DNA of 64,000 nt from Sanguibacter gelidistatuariae (GCF_900096585.1 NZ_FMYH01000001.1:434001-498000), one strand, 5' to 3'; positions 1-8,980 are shown, numbered from the stretch's first letter. Translations and numbers: made by a program. The notes: a model not told the origin generated them from the letters alone.

Positions 1-745
1 TAGCCTCGTCGACGGTCCACCGGCCCTCGCCGGAGTCCTCGACCCAGTCGCTGATCTCGGACAGCTCGGGATCTTCCTCGAGCGCCTTGACGAGCAGGTC
101 CAGCAACCAGGACCGGATGACGGTCCCGCGGGTCCATGCCTTGAGGGTCCCCGGGACGTCGGTCACGATGTCCTTGGCCTCGAGCAGCTCAAAGCCTTCG
201 GCATAGGCCTGCATGAGGCCGTACTCGATGCCGTTGTGGACCATCTTCGCGTAGTGACCCGCGCCCACGGCGCCGGCGTGGACAAAGCCCTCCTCGCGAG
301 GACCGTCCGGGCGCAGCGCATCGAAGATCGGCATCGCCCGCGCAACGAGCTCAGGGTCGCCGCCGACCATGAGGCCATAGCCGTTCTCGAGGCCCCAGAC
401 ACCACCCGAGACGCCAGCGTCCAGGTAGCCGATGCCGGTCTCGGCCAGCGCGGCCGCCCGGGGAGCGTCCTGGACGTAGTGCGAGTTCCCGCCGTCGATC
501 ACGGTATCCCCGGCAACCAACAGCGACCCGAGCTCGGTGACGACTGCGTTCGTGACGTCGCCCGCGGGCACCATGACCCAGACGAAACGCTCACCTGCGG
601 GCAGTCCGGCGACGAGTTCCTCGAGTGAGGGCACGTCGGTGAGCTCAGGGTCCCGGTCGAAGCCGATGACCTCGATGTCATGCGCCCGAAGCCTGGTGCG
701 CATGTTCGCGCCCATCTTGCCGAGTCCAACGAGACCTACGCGCAT
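1..745 (-). CDS. gnd: 6-phosphogluconate dehydrogenase, decarboxylating (partial, 3' end outside window)
   Basis: Oxidatively decarboxylates 6-phosphogluconate to ribulose 5-phosphate with reduction of NAD(P)+ (pentose phosphate pathway, cytosol). The visible 248 codons read through to the left edge without a stop. An N-terminal Rossmann motif (GLGKMG, residues 8-13) is followed by MVPAG (58-62), a GGNS stretch (85-88), the GVSGG substrate loop (111-115) and the catalytic-lysine helix KMVHNGIEYG (167-176). These are the family landmarks in the usual order. The ATG start is preceded by AGGAGG with 8 nt spacing. The gene follows dnaN in the same direction, the common actinobacterial order dnaA-dnaN-gnd. 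The C-terminal helical domain lies outside the window. Confidence 0.93.
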   Translation of the reverse strand, partial: MRVGLVGLGKMGANMRTRLRAHDIEVIGFDRDPELTDVPSLEELVAGLPAGERFVWVMVPAGDVTNAVVTELGSLLVAGDTVIDGGNSHYVQDAPRAAALAETGIGYLDAGVSGGVWGLENGYGLMVGGDPELVARAMPIFDALRPDGPREEGFVHAGAVGAGHYAKMVHNGIEYGLMQAYAEGFELLEAKDIVTDVPGTLKAWTRGTVIRSWLLDLLVKALEEDPELSEISDWVEDSGEGRWTVDEA

Positions 746-808
746 GGGACATGCCTCCTGGGTGCGGAAAGACCGGGCTCATCGAGATGCCGACGAGTGC
801 GGGTGGGG

Positions 809-1939
809 CTAGCTGGCGAAGCGGATCGGGACGAGCAGGTACCGGTAGCTGCGGTCGTCCTCGCCGTCGAGCGATCCCTGACCGGTGAACTCGACCGGCT
901 TGTTCGGGTGAGTGAAGCTCATCCGAACGAAGTCTGTGCCCAGCGCGCCGAGCCCGTCGAGCAGGAACGCGGGATTGAAGGCGACCGAGATGTCTTCACC
1001 GACGAGGACAGCTTCGAGGGCCTCGGAGGCCTGGGCGTCGTCACCCTGGCCGGCATCGAGCACGACCTGACCGTCGGAGAACGTCATCCGGATCGGGGTG
1101 TTGCGCTCGGCCACGAGGGAGACGCGCTTGGCGGCGTCGATGAGCGGCTGGGTCGGGACGACCGCGTGGATCGGGGTCTCGTCGGGGAAGAGCCGACGAA
1201 CGTGCGGGTAGTCGCCGTCGATCAGCAAGGAGGTCGTGTGCCGGCCGCCTGCCTCGAAGCCGATGATGTCGACGCCTGTCCCGGAGGACAGTGCGACGTT
1301 GACGTCGCCGGAGCCGCCGAGGGACTTGGCGACGTCGGAGAGGGTGCGTGCCCGCACGAGCGCGACGGTCGAGATGTCCGGCGAGTTCGGCTTCCATGTC
1401 ATCTCGCGCAGTGCGAGCCGGTAGCGGTCGGTGGCGAGCATCGTGATGCGCTCACCCTCGATCTCCACGCGCACGCCCGTCAGCAGCGGAAGGGTGTCGT
1501 CGCGGCTTGCGGCCACGGTTACCTGGGCGACGGCGTGGGTGAGCTCGTCGCCGTGAACCGTGCCGGTCACGTCGGGCATCGTCGGCAGCGCAGGATAGTC
1601 CTCGACCGGCATGGTCAGCAGCGTGAAGCGGCTGGCGCCGCACACGACGGTGACCTTCGAGCCCTCGACGCTGAAATCGACAGGCTTGGCCGGCAACGAC
1701 CGCGAGATCTCGGCGAGCAGCCGCCCAGAGACAAGAATAAGTCCGGGTTCGCTGACTTCTGCGGGGATCTCTGAACGGGCTGAGACCTCGTAGTCGAAGC
1801 TCGAGAGCCCGACGGTGCCGTCGGCCGACGCCTCGATCCGGACGCCGGCGAGAACAGGAGCAGGGGGCCGGGTCGGGAGGGTGCGAGCCGTCCACGTCAC
1901 AGCTTCGGCAAGAACGTCGCGCTCAACCCGGAACTTCAT
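809..1939 (-). CDS. dnaN: DNA polymerase III beta subunit (sliding clamp)
   Basis: Ring-shaped processivity clamp that tethers DNA polymerase III to DNA. The 376-residue product is of normal family length and carries the three repeated clamp domains. It starts MKFRVERDVLAEAV and ends in the conserved segment containing LLVPIRFAS. A longer in-frame reading exists upstream, but the ATG at 1939 has an AAGGG-type ribosome site and matches the usual N-terminus, so it was chosen. It lies immediately after oriC, transcribed in the same direction as dnaA, and is probably expressed from a promoter within the dnaA-dnaN intergenic region. Confidence 0.97.
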   Translation of the reverse strand: MKFRVERDVLAEAVTWTARTLPTRPPAPVLAGVRIEASADGTVGLSSFDYEVSARSEIPAEVSEPGLILVSGRLLAEISRSLPAKPVDFSVEGSKVTVVCGASRFTLLTMPVEDYPALPTMPDVTGTVHGDELTHAVAQVTVAASRDDTLPLLTGVRVEIEGERITMLATDRYRLALREMTWKPNSPDISTVALVRARTLSDVAKSLGGSGDVNVALSSGTGVDIIGFEAGGRHTTSLLIDGDYPHVRRLFPDETPIHAVVPTQPLIDAAKRVSLVAERNTPIRMTFSDGQVVLDAGQGDDAQASEALEAVLVGEDISVAFNPAFLLDGLGALGTDFVRMSFTHPNKPVEFTGQGSLDGEDDRSYRYLLVPIRFAS

Positions 1940-2592
1940 CCCACACCCTTCGTGATGCGTGCATGGCACACATCGGTTGTCCGTCCGGGGATACCCCGAC
2001 GTCCGTCGATCGTTCTGGTCAGACCCTGTGTCGCGAGTACATGACGGCGCCTTGGTCATCACCTGACTGTGCACGTCGTCTCTCCTCGCGTGGTTGAACA
2101 CTACGCGAGTCCTGTGACGGATGGCGACCTTCTGCGGCCAGCCGCGTGCCGTGTCTTTCCGGGCTGCTGTGTAGCCGGCGAAGTTGTCGTTCGAGGGAAG
2201 GTGTTGGAGGGACGTTCTCGGAGGTTTCGCCCATCTCGCCAGAGGTGATGAAGGTGTGTGGATTTCTTAGAGAGAGAGGAGTCGTAGTCGTAGTAGCCGT
2301 TGTGGATTCTGTGGATATCGATCATCTGCGCAGGTCAGAAGCAATTTTTGGGTGTGCGGGCCGCTGTCCACAACCTGTGGATGACCTAGGCGGTCGGTGG
2401 ATAACAACTTTTGCGCCGTGACTTGTCCACCGTGAACACCGTTCACGTCCACACGATTGCTAGAGCTTGTCCACCGCTGTCCACAGCTCTATGCACAGCT
2501 GTGAATATTCGTCCCACGGCTGCCTTCTCGACACCTAGATGTCACTGTCCGACGGCGCCTTCGCTGCCGGACAGTGACCTACGGCGGCGGGA
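1940..2592. other. oriC region between dnaA and dnaN, with DnaA-box cluster
   Basis: This 650-bp gap has no credible gene and is rich in 9-mers related to the DnaA box (TTGTCCACA/TTATCCACA), on both strands. Examples are TGTGGATTT 2257-2265, TGTGGATTC 2301-2309, TGTGGATAT 2310-2318, CTGTCCACA 2364-2372, TGTGGATGA 2376-2384, GGTGGATAA 2396-2404, TTGTCCACC 2423-2431, ACGTCCACA 2445-2453, TTGTCCACC 2467-2475 and CTGTCCACA 2477-2485. Most deviate from consensus by one or two bases, as is common at high-GC origins. Short AT-richer patches at 2341-2350 and 2400-2412 could belong to the unwinding element. Position between dnaA and dnaN is the classic actinobacterial origin location. The exact unwinding site is not determined. 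Confidence 0.88.
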
Positions 2593-4059
2593 TCAGCCGC
2601 GGTGCTGCTGCTTGATCCGGCTGGTCAGCTCCGTCACCTGGTTGAAGGTCGAGCGCCGCTCGGCCATCTGCTCGGTGATCTTGCGGTTCGCGTGCATGAC
2701 GGTCGTGTGGTCGCGTCCGCCGAACTGCTGGCCGATCTTGGGCAGCGAGAGATCGGTCAGCTCGCGGCACAGATACATGGCGATCTGGCGCGCGGTCACG
2801 AGGACCCGGGAGCGTGAGCTCCCGCACAGGTCGTCGATGGTCAGGCCGAAGTACGCAGCGGTCTGGGCGATGACGCTCCCGGCGGTGATCTGCGAGGCAT
2901 CGTCATCGGTGATGAGGTCCTTGAGCACTATCTCGGCAAGAGCCAGGTCCACCTGCTGGCGGTTGAGGTTGGCGAAGGCCGTGACCCGGATCAGGGCTCC
3001 CTCGAGCTCGCGGATGTTGGAGGAGATCTTGGAGGCGATGTACTCGAGGACGTCGTCGGGTGCTGCCAGGCGCTCCCCGCTGGCCTTCTTGCGGAGGATC
3101 GCGATGCGGGTCTCGAGGTCGGGTGGCTGGACGTCGGTGATCAGGCCCCACTCGAAGCGGGACCGCAGGCGGTCCTCAAAACCGTTGAGCTGCTTGGGTG
3201 GCAGGTCGGAGGTGATCACGACCTGCTTGTTCGCGTTGTGAAGGGTGTTGAAGGTGTGGAAGAACTCCTCCATCGTCTGTTCCTTGCCCTGCAGGAACTG
3301 GATGTCATCGATCAGGAGGAAGTCGACGTCGCGGTGACGGCGCTGGAACGCGCCGGCCTTCTCGTCACGGATCGAGTTGATGAAATCGTTGGTGAACTCT
3401 TCCGAGTTGACGTACTTCACGCGGACGCCCGGGTAGAGGTTGTAGGCGTAGTGGCCGATCGCGTGCAGCAGGTGGGTCTTGCCGAGGCCGGAGTCGCCGT
3501 AGATGAACAGCGGGTTGTAAGCCTTGGCCGGCGCCTCGGCGACGGCGACGGCCGCGGCGTGGGCGAAGCGGTTGGACGACCCGATGACAAAGGTCTCGAA
3601 GAGGTACCGCGGGTTGAGCCGGGCGGGTTCGGCGTTGCTCGCCGACGACCCGCTCGAACGGTTCCCGCTGATCGATGCCCGACGCCGGGCTATCTCCGGG
3701 ATGTCGATGGGCTCCGCGTAGGACGAGTACTCGGCGGGCTCGGGGGCGGGCTTCGCGACGACGGGGGACGCTGCGGCCTCCTCGTCGAAGCCGAGCTCGG
3801 GGTCGACCGTGATTGCGAAGCGTGCGTCTCGTCCCAGGGCGTTGGACAGCGCCTGGACGACCTCGGTGCGGACGCGCGTCTCGAGGTAGTCGCGCGTGTG
3901 ATCGTTCGCGACGGCGATGATGACCGTGCCGTCGAACAAGCCCAGCGGCTTCGCCAGCTTGACGAAGGCAAGCTGGCGGGGAGTGATGTCGGGACTGGCT
4001 TCAAGCTCGGCGATCGCTTGCTTCCAGATCGTCCCGATGTTGTCGTCTGAGGTGGCCAC
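2593..4059 (-). CDS. dnaA: chromosomal replication initiator protein DnaA
   Basis: Binds DnaA boxes and melts oriC to start replication. The 488-residue product has the N-terminal interaction domain I, a variable Pro/Ser-rich linker (about 95-150), then the AAA+ ATPase with Walker A GDSGLGKTHLL (about 188-198) and Walker B LLIDDIQFL (about 248-256). The C-terminal helix-turn-helix carries the DnaA signature GGRDHTTVMHA near residue 447. The start chosen is GTG at 4059, preceded by AGGAAG; a longer in-frame reading from 4170 lacks family similarity upstream. DnaA-box-like sequences lie on both sides of the gene, so autoregulation is likely. Confidence 0.97.
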   Translation of the reverse strand: MATSDDNIGTIWKQAIAELEASPDITPRQLAFVKLAKPLGLFDGTVIIAVANDHTRDYLETRVRTEVVQALSNALGRDARFAITVDPELGFDEEAAASPVVAKPAPEPAEYSSYAEPIDIPEIARRRASISGNRSSGSSASNAEPARLNPRYLFETFVIGSSNRFAHAAAVAVAEAPAKAYNPLFIYGDSGLGKTHLLHAIGHYAYNLYPGVRVKYVNSEEFTNDFINSIRDEKAGAFQRRHRDVDFLLIDDIQFLQGKEQTMEEFFHTFNTLHNANKQVVITSDLPPKQLNGFEDRLRSRFEWGLITDVQPPDLETRIAILRKKASGERLAAPDDVLEYIASKISSNIRELEGALIRVTAFANLNRQQVDLALAEIVLKDLITDDDASQITAGSVIAQTAAYFGLTIDDLCGSSRSRVLVTARQIAMYLCRELTDLSLPKIGQQFGGRDHTTVMHANRKITEQMAERRSTFNQVTELTSRIKQQHRG

Positions 4060-4512
4060 GTGGTCTTCCTGATCGGTGGAAACGCTGCCCAGAGGATGGG
4101 ATGAATCCAGTGGTGACTTCGATATCGCATGCTTGGGCGGCAGTGGAGAACCGAAGTGACAGTCTCCCACGGGAGGCCGTCATCCACATAGTTTTCCACA
4201 GCCTGTGGGCGAGAGGTCGTGGCCCGTGAAATCCCGAAGTTCGAACGGCTTCGGGGCCCTGACGAGGGGTGATCCGGGCAATCAGCGAGGAGAATGTGCA
4301 GGGTTCGTCCACAGCCGTCAGGGCACGTTCCACAGCTGTGTACAACCGTGTGTGGGGCGCCACGTAGCGCCGGCTTGACCTGCGGGCCCTCGGCAACGTA
4401 CCTTTTTACAGCCAGTCCTGTCGCTTCCGCATGCCTTCAGTGCCCCGATCATGGAGTGGCGAATGGCGCGTCCATCGAGGACGCGCTTCACCCAACGTTT
4501 TTGGAGTACCTC
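4060..4512. promoter_or_regulatory. divergent dnaA / rpmH promoter region with DnaA-box-like sites
   Basis: The 450-bp gap between divergently transcribed dnaA and rpmH contains no supported gene. DnaA-box-like 9-mers occur at TCATCCACA 4180-4188, TTTTCCACA 4192-4200, a TTCGTCCACA stretch at 4304-4313 and GTTCCACAG near 4327-4335. These fit DnaA autoregulation of dnaA and possible control of the rpmH operon. They could also extend the origin region, as bipartite origins flank dnaA in some bacteria. Promoter elements were not assigned with confidence. Confidence 0.6.
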
Positions 4513-4650
4513 GTGACCAAGCGGACCTTCCAGCCGAACAACCGGCGTCGTGCGAAGACCCACGGCTTCCGTCTGCGGATGCGCACCCGTGCCGGTCGCG
4601 CCATCCTCGCGGCACGCCGCCAAAAGGGCCGCACCGAGCTCTCTGCCTGA
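4513..4650 (+). CDS. rpmH: 50S ribosomal protein L34
   Basis: Small, highly basic 45-residue protein of the large ribosomal subunit. It begins [19 protein letters not shown] after the initiator residue, which is the diagnostic L34 N-terminus, and ends with the [13 protein letters not shown] tail typical of actinobacteria. GTG is the start codon. It lies 5 bp before rnpA and opens the rpmH-rnpA-yidD-yidC-jag-rsmG gene block. It is transcribed away from dnaA. Confidence 0.97.
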   Translation: MTKRTFQPNNRRRAKTHGFRLRMRTRAGRAILAARRQKGRTELSA

Positions 4651-4655
4651 ATTCA

Positions 4656-5015
4656 GTGCTGCCTGCGGCGCATCGTATGCGCCGTTCCGGCGACTTCAGC
4701 CGGGCGGTGCGCGGCGGTGTGCGCACAGGAAAATCGACCATGGTCGTTCATCTCGCTGCGTCGAGCAGCGGGACGGATGCGCCATCGGTCGGTTTTGTTG
4801 TATCTAAGGCCGTTGGGAACGCGGTCGTTCGCAACCGCGTCAAGCGCAGGATGCGAGCCATCGTCGCTCACCACATGTCCGAGCTCCCCGAGGGCTTGCT
4901 GATGGTGGTCAGGGCGCTTCCTGATTCGGCCTCGGCCGACTTTGCGCGGTTGGAGGCCGACCTCGGATCCTGCCTGCGTCGCGGGCTGGCCAGGCGTGAG
5001 CAGGAGTCGTCGTGA
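4656..5015 (+). CDS. rnpA: ribonuclease P protein component
   Basis: Protein subunit that assists the RNase P ribozyme in removing 5' leaders from tRNA precursors. The 119-residue reading starts at GTG 4656, just after rpmH, and begins [20 protein letters not shown]. The RNR signature region [16 protein letters not shown] lies in the middle of the protein. A longer in-frame reading begins upstream of rpmH, but it would overlap L34 fully and was not chosen. Its stop overlaps the yidD start (GTGA), indicating translational coupling. Length is normal for the family. Confidence 0.95.
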   Translation: MLPAAHRMRRSGDFSRAVRGGVRTGKSTMVVHLAASSSGTDAPSVGFVVSKAVGNAVVRNRVKRRMRAIVAHHMSELPEGLLMVVRALPDSASADFARLEADLGSCLRRGLARREQESS

Positions 5016-5308
5016 CTCGTCATGACGACGACCACGTCTCGCCCGTCACCGATGGTCCGCGGCGAGGGATCGTGGCTCGCTCTCTCCTCGGTGGGGTGCG
5101 CTGGTACCAGCGCTACATCTCCCCGTTGTCCGGCCCCAGGTGCAGGTACTACCCGACATGCTCGAGCTACGCGGTGACAGCGATCGAGAAGCACGGGGCG
5201 ATCCGCGGCACCCGGTTGGCTGTGTGGCGGTTGCTCCGGTGCAACCCATGGACCGACGGCGGTATCGACGACGTGCCAGAGCCTGTGTCCAGGGACACGT
5301 CGCGTTGA
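5012..5308 (+). CDS. yidD: membrane protein insertion efficiency factor YidD
   Basis: Small 98-residue membrane-associated factor thought to aid membrane protein insertion with YidC. The diagnostic core WYQRYISPL...[18 protein letters not shown], with the conserved Cys of PTCS, spans roughly residues 31-63. The later CNPW motif lies near residue 82. The GTG start overlaps the rnpA stop by 4 bp. Its place between rnpA and yidC is the near-universal gene order. Confidence 0.95.
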   Translation: MTRHDDDHVSPVTDGPRRGIVARSLLGGVRWYQRYISPLSGPRCRYYPTCSSYAVTAIEKHGAIRGTRLAVWRLLRCNPWTDGGIDDVPEPVSRDTSR

Positions 5309-5375
5309 CTACTCTTACCTTCGGGCCTCGTCCGACGGACCATGCAAGACGCTTGTGCGCTAGGGAGCAGCAGTA

Positions 5376-6473
5376 ATGGACTTCATGAAAATCCTCTACC
5401 CGATCGAGTGGGTCGTGGCATGGATCATGTACCTCTGCCACAAGTTCTTCGTGCTCCTTGGTATGAGCGACGGCGCGGGAGCCGCATGGATCCTGTCGAT
5501 CGTCGGCCTCGTGATCATCATCCGTACCGTGATGATCCCGCTGTTCTTCAAGCAGATCCGGGCCTCCCGCGGGATGCAGATGATCCAGCCAGAGCTCCAG
5601 GCGATCCAGAAGAAGTACAAGAACAAGAAGGACCCCGCCTCGCGGGAGGCCATGAGTCGGGAGACCATGGCGCTGTACAAGAAGCACGGGACCAACCCCT
5701 TCTCCTCGTGCATGCCCGTGCTGCTCCAGTCGCCGATCTTCTTCGCGCTGTTCCGGGTGCTCAACAGTCTTAAGGGGATCGCTGACGGCACCAAGGATTC
5801 GATCGGCCCGATCAATCAGAGCGTCGCTCACGCGGCCGAGACTTCCTCGCTCTTCGGTGCCCCGCTGTCCTCCACCTTCCTGCACCAGCCGACGGACCTC
5901 AACACCAAGATCGTCGCCGGTATCCTGATCGTCCTGATGGCGGCCACGCAGTTCACCACGCAGCGCCAGCTGACGATGAAGAACATGCCGAAGGCGGCCC
6001 TCGAGGGCCCGATGATGCAGACGCAGAAGATCATGCTCTACATGCTTCCCGTCATCATGGGAATCTCGGGCGTGAACTTCCCGATCGGTGTGCTCATCTA
6101 CTGGACCACGACCAACTTGTGGTCGATGGGTCAGCAGTTCTACACGATCCGCAAGATGCCAGCACCTGGCTCCCAGGCTGAGAAGACGCTCAACGAGCGC
6201 AAGGCGCGCAAGGCCGCGAAGAAGGGCATCATCATCGTGGAGGACAAGCCCACGGTGATCGAGCAGCCACGCGGACAGCGTCAGCAGCCCAAGCGCAAGG
6301 ACCGTCAGCGTCAGCGTCCTGCAGGGACTCCTGCGGGCGGTGCAGCGGCGCCCGCGACCCCTTCTGATGACGCAGTAGAGGCCCCTGAGGCTGCTACGGA
6401 GGCTTCTGAGGCCCCGGGCCTGCTCGACCTCAACAAGACGCCGGCACAGAAGAAGAAGCGCAACAAGCGCTAG
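5376..6473 (+). CDS. yidC: membrane protein insertase YidC (Oxa1 family)
   Basis: Inserts and folds inner-membrane proteins alone or with Sec. The 365-residue product lacks the large periplasmic domain of proteobacterial YidC, as expected for actinobacteria. It has five hydrophobic segments; the second ends in the conserved-groove arginine context LVIIIRTVMIPLF (about residues 44-57). A conserved cytoplasmic loop follows (PELQAIQKKYKNKKDP). The C-terminal ~80 residues are basic and Lys/Arg/Gln-rich, then Ala/Glu-rich, ending KKKRNKR, which suits ribosome contact. ATG start; transcribed in line with yidD and jag. Confidence 0.96.
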   Translation: MDFMKILYPIEWVVAWIMYLCHKFFVLLGMSDGAGAAWILSIVGLVIIIRTVMIPLFFKQIRASRGMQMIQPELQAIQKKYKNKKDPASREAMSRETMALYKKHGTNPFSSCMPVLLQSPIFFALFRVLNSLKGIADGTKDSIGPINQSVAHAAETSSLFGAPLSSTFLHQPTDLNTKIVAGILIVLMAATQFTTQRQLTMKNMPKAALEGPMMQTQKIMLYMLPVIMGISGVNFPIGVLIYWTTTNLWSMGQQFYTIRKMPAPGSQAEKTLNERKARKAAKKGIIIVEDKPTVIEQPRGQRQQPKRKDRQRQRPAGTPAGGAAAPATPSDDAVEAPEAATEASEAPGLLDLNKTPAQKKKRNKR

Positions 6474-6525
6474 CGACCACCCCCACGCGGGGGACTGTGC
6501 TTCACATCGCGAAATGGAGAGACTT

Positions 6526-7062
6526 GTGACTGCTGATTCACCGGCCGTGGAGCCAGAGGTTCGGACCAAGACATCGCTTCTCGAAGAAGAGGGTGAGGTG
6601 GCCGCCGACTATCTCGAAGAGCTTCTCGACATCGCCGACCTGGACGGGGACATCGACATCGACGTCGACCACGGCCGGGCCGCAGTCGAGGTCGTAGCGG
6701 ACGAGGCCGGCTCGTTGCGCCACCTGGTCGGTGCGCACGGTGAGGTGCTCGACGCCCTGCAGGAGCTCACGCGCCTCGCGGTGCAGACCCGCACGGGGGA
6801 GCGGAGCCGATTGATGCTAGACATCGCCGGATACAGGGCGGGTCGACGGGTTGAGCTGACGGCTCTGGCCGAGGAGACGATCGAGAAGGTGCGTACCACG
6901 GGCGAAAAGCTTGCCCTGGCGCCGATGAACGCCTTCGAGCGCAAAGTGGTGCACGACGCGGTGACCGCCTCGGGCCTGGTCAGCGAGTCCCACGGTGTGG
7001 AGCCCTCCCGCTACATCGAGGTCAGCCCGGCCGCGGAGGTCGACTCCTCGTCTGAGGACTGA
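6526..7062 (+). CDS. khpB: Jag/KhpB-like RNA-binding protein (KH + R3H domains)
   Basis: Predicted RNA-binding protein encoded after yidC in many Gram-positive bacteria; the family is linked to post-transcriptional control of envelope growth. The 178-residue product has an acidic N-terminus, a KH-like domain (about 35-105) with the loop VGAHGEVLDALQELTRLAV, and a C-terminal R3H domain containing a variant of the RxxxH signature in the region LAPMNAFERKVVHDAV. The start chosen is GTG 6526, preceded by GGAGAG. An ATG four codons earlier has no ribosome site. Confidence 0.88.
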   Translation: MTADSPAVEPEVRTKTSLLEEEGEVAADYLEELLDIADLDGDIDIDVDHGRAAVEVVADEAGSLRHLVGAHGEVLDALQELTRLAVQTRTGERSRLMLDIAGYRAGRRVELTALAEETIEKVRTTGEKLALAPMNAFERKVVHDAVTASGLVSESHGVEPSRYIEVSPAAEVDSSSED

Positions 7063-7134
7063 CTGCTCGTCGTATATGTGACGCTATATTCCGATATGGT
7101 CCGTATCTTTGGGTCCGCCGGGAATCATCGAGAC

Positions 7135-7166
7135 GAGGTGCGCTGCCCAGGTGGGCGGTGCACCTC
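7135..7166 (+). promoter_or_regulatory. hairpin in the rsmG leader
   Basis: Arms 7135-7148 and 7153-7166 pair over 14 positions (two G-U pairs) around the 4-nt loop AGGT. The hairpin ends 4 bp before the GGAGGG ribosome site of rsmG. No U-tract follows on the plus strand. It may affect rsmG translation or protect the jag 3' end. Function is inferred from position only. Confidence 0.45.
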
Positions 7167-7182
7167 ATATGGAGGGATCGTC

Positions 7183-7812
7183 GTGGACGAGGCACTAGAT
7201 CAGGACGCACTGCGCGCGTACTTCGGCGACGCCTACCCGCAGGTATCCCAGTTCGCGGCCGAGCTGGCCTCGCAGGGTGAGGTTCGGGGGATGATCGGTC
7301 CCCGGGAGATCGACAAGATCTGGGAACGGCACATCCTCAACTCGGCGGCGATCGTGCAGTTCCTGCCGGCCCAGGGGACCTTCGTCGATATCGGTTCGGG
7401 GGCCGGGTTGCCGGGCCTGGTGATTGCCGCGATGCGCCCCGCTGCCTCTCTGGTTCTGATCGAACCGATGGAGCGCCGCTGTATCTGGCTCGTGGAGATG
7501 GTTGAGACTCTCGGACTGACGAACGTCGAGGTCAAGCGGGGACGGGCGGAGGAGTTCCATGACGCCTTCGAGGCTGACGTGGTGACCTCCCGTGCCGTCG
7601 CGGCCCTGGAGAAGCTTGCTCGCTGGTCCCTGCCGCTCTTGGCCCCCGGGGGTGAGCTGGTGATTCTCAAGGGACGCAGCGTCGCCGCGGAGATCGAGCC
7701 TGCCCGGAAGGTGCTGAAGAAGTTCAAGATGAGCGAGCCGGAGATCCTCGAGGCTGCGACCCTCCCCGGTCTTGAGTCGACGACGGTACTGCGATCCCGA
7801 CGCAAGGGCTGA
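7183..7812 (+). CDS. rsmG: 16S rRNA (guanine-N7)-methyltransferase RsmG
   Basis: SAM-dependent enzyme that methylates N7 of G527 in 16S rRNA. The 209-residue reading begins at GTG 7183 behind GGAGGG. It shows the RsmG N-terminal helical segment with EIDKIWERHILNSA (about 44-57), then the SAM-binding glycine loop VDIGSGAGLPGLVIA (about 68-82). The catalytic-site region continues through VVTSRAVAALEKLARW and LLAPGGELVILKG. A longer in-frame reading from 7078 has no ribosome site and no family similarity. The gene precedes parA-parB, the normal origin-proximal order. Confidence 0.95.
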   Translation: MDEALDQDALRAYFGDAYPQVSQFAAELASQGEVRGMIGPREIDKIWERHILNSAAIVQFLPAQGTFVDIGSGAGLPGLVIAAMRPAASLVLIEPMERRCIWLVEMVETLGLTNVEVKRGRAEEFHDAFEADVVTSRAVAALEKLARWSLPLLAPGGELVILKGRSVAAEIEPARKVLKKFKMSEPEILEAATLPGLESTTVLRSRRKG

Positions 7813-7829
7813 ACCTTCGATCGGCGTGA

Positions 7830-7845
7830 TGTTTCACGTGAAACG
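7830..7845. promoter_or_regulatory. parS site (15/16 to consensus)
   Basis: TGTTTCACGTGAAACG matches the bacterial parS consensus in 15 of 16 positions and lies 17 bp past the rsmG stop. ParB binds such sites and spreads to build the partition complex. Confidence 0.9.
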
Positions 7846-8254
7846 CGCGCCCTTTCCGCGCGGGTAGTAACCTGCCGTCTGCCAGGTGCAGACCGCCTCG
7901 CCGGACGAGCACTGAGGGCCGGTCGTCCGCCACGCGATGAGCGTCCGCCCCTCTGTCACTGGGGGAGTGTGGTGCGCGGGTGAAGAGCGCTCGGTTACGT
8001 GGCCATCGAGATCAGTCGTGAGGGCGCGCGGCTGCGCTGAGAATCGTGCTGATGACATCGGGATAGGGCTCCTGGATCTCTTCGGTTGTGGGCCAGTTGA
8101 AGCGACTGTTTTCGGGCCGAGGTTCTGGCGGACGAGGCCGGACTTCCTGAGGATCCCGACAGGCTGAGGTCTTCGACTTAGGGCTGAACAGGGGCTTCAC
8201 GGAGGTTTTTTCTCGGAACAGGATCATGTGCTGTCTTCGTGAGCTGGTCGGCTC
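7846..8254. other. non-coding stretch between the first parS and a transporter relic
   Basis: About 400 bp without a supportable gene. A 90-codon open frame on the minus strand (8012-8284) contains an acidic stretch (FNWPTTEEIQEPYPD) but has no recognised family and no good ribosome site. It could be a leftover of a gene associated with the neighbouring decayed transporter. Apart from the parS at its left edge, no clear promoter or terminator was seen. Confidence 0.4.
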
Positions 8255-8980
8255 ATGAACACCAGGAGCTCTCACGCACCGCACTCCACCTCGCTGGCTG
8301 TCGTTGGTGGCCTAGCGCCAGCATTGGCGTCGGGCGGGAAGTTGACCGTCGCAAAGACCGCCTTCGCTCTCAGGGGCCGTTCTGGCTGACCGCTGCCAGA
8401 TGTGTCGTCGCGACGGTAGTCTTCATGATTCTGCTCGCCTTCAAGGAATGCCCAAGGTGCTCCTACCCGGTCCTTGGTCAGACGCGTCGTGGCTGCTGGT
8501 GACGGTCGGCTCCGGTGGCTTCGACATGCTCATGTGGGCGGGACACGCCTACTCGGCATTCCAGACCATCTGACCGGTCATGGCGACCGTGCCGATAGCC
8601 ACTCTCTTCGTCATATGGGGACGCACCAAGCGGCGCCCCGCCGGACTCGTCCTTGTCCTTGTGCTGTCAGCAGTTGTGCTCGTCGGAGTCGTGACTGTCC
8701 GGGGGAGGGCACCCCGTTGATTGTCCTGCACAGCGGGCTCGGCCGAGGCGCGCCACTCCCGTTGCTAGATGTCATCGCCTGGGCGATCTACCCGACCGGT
8801 CACGGTGTGTTCCCTGAGCTGAGCTTGCTGCGGTTCACCACACTGACGTGCCTGCGGGGTACTGCGTCGATCATCGTCCGGACCACAGTGCTCAGCGGGA
8901 AACCGGCTGCCGATGGCATTTGGGAGGCGCCAAGCAAAGCGCTCCAGGGACAAGAACCGTCTGCCAGCGGAACCAGATGA
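8255..8980 (+). pseudogene. decayed EamA/DMT-type membrane transporter gene
   Basis: Fragments of one membrane protein follow each other in different frames. An ATG at 8255 opens a piece containing LAVVGGLAPALASGGKLTV, which stops after about 44 codons. A second frame continues with LTAARCVVATVVFMILLAF. A third frame, from 8481, gives SWLLVTVGSGGFDMLMWAGH, an in-frame stop at 8571, then PVMATVPIATLFVIWG and LVLVLVLSAVVLVGV up to the stop at 8718. A fourth piece carries PLPLLDVIAWAIYPTGH and LSLLRFTTLTCLRG. The order of helices and loops resembles the two-repeat EamA drug/metabolite transporters. At least three frameshifts and one internal stop make it non-functional. Family assignment is by eye and moderate. 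Confidence 0.55.

Noticed and set aside
5046..6569. 507-codon minus-strand open frame
   Set aside because: It is antisense to yidD and yidC, both strongly supported. No family features.
8012..8284. 90-codon minus-strand open frame as a small gene
   Set aside because: No recognised family, no good ribosome site, and it overlaps the start of a decayed gene. It is kept only as a possible remnant.
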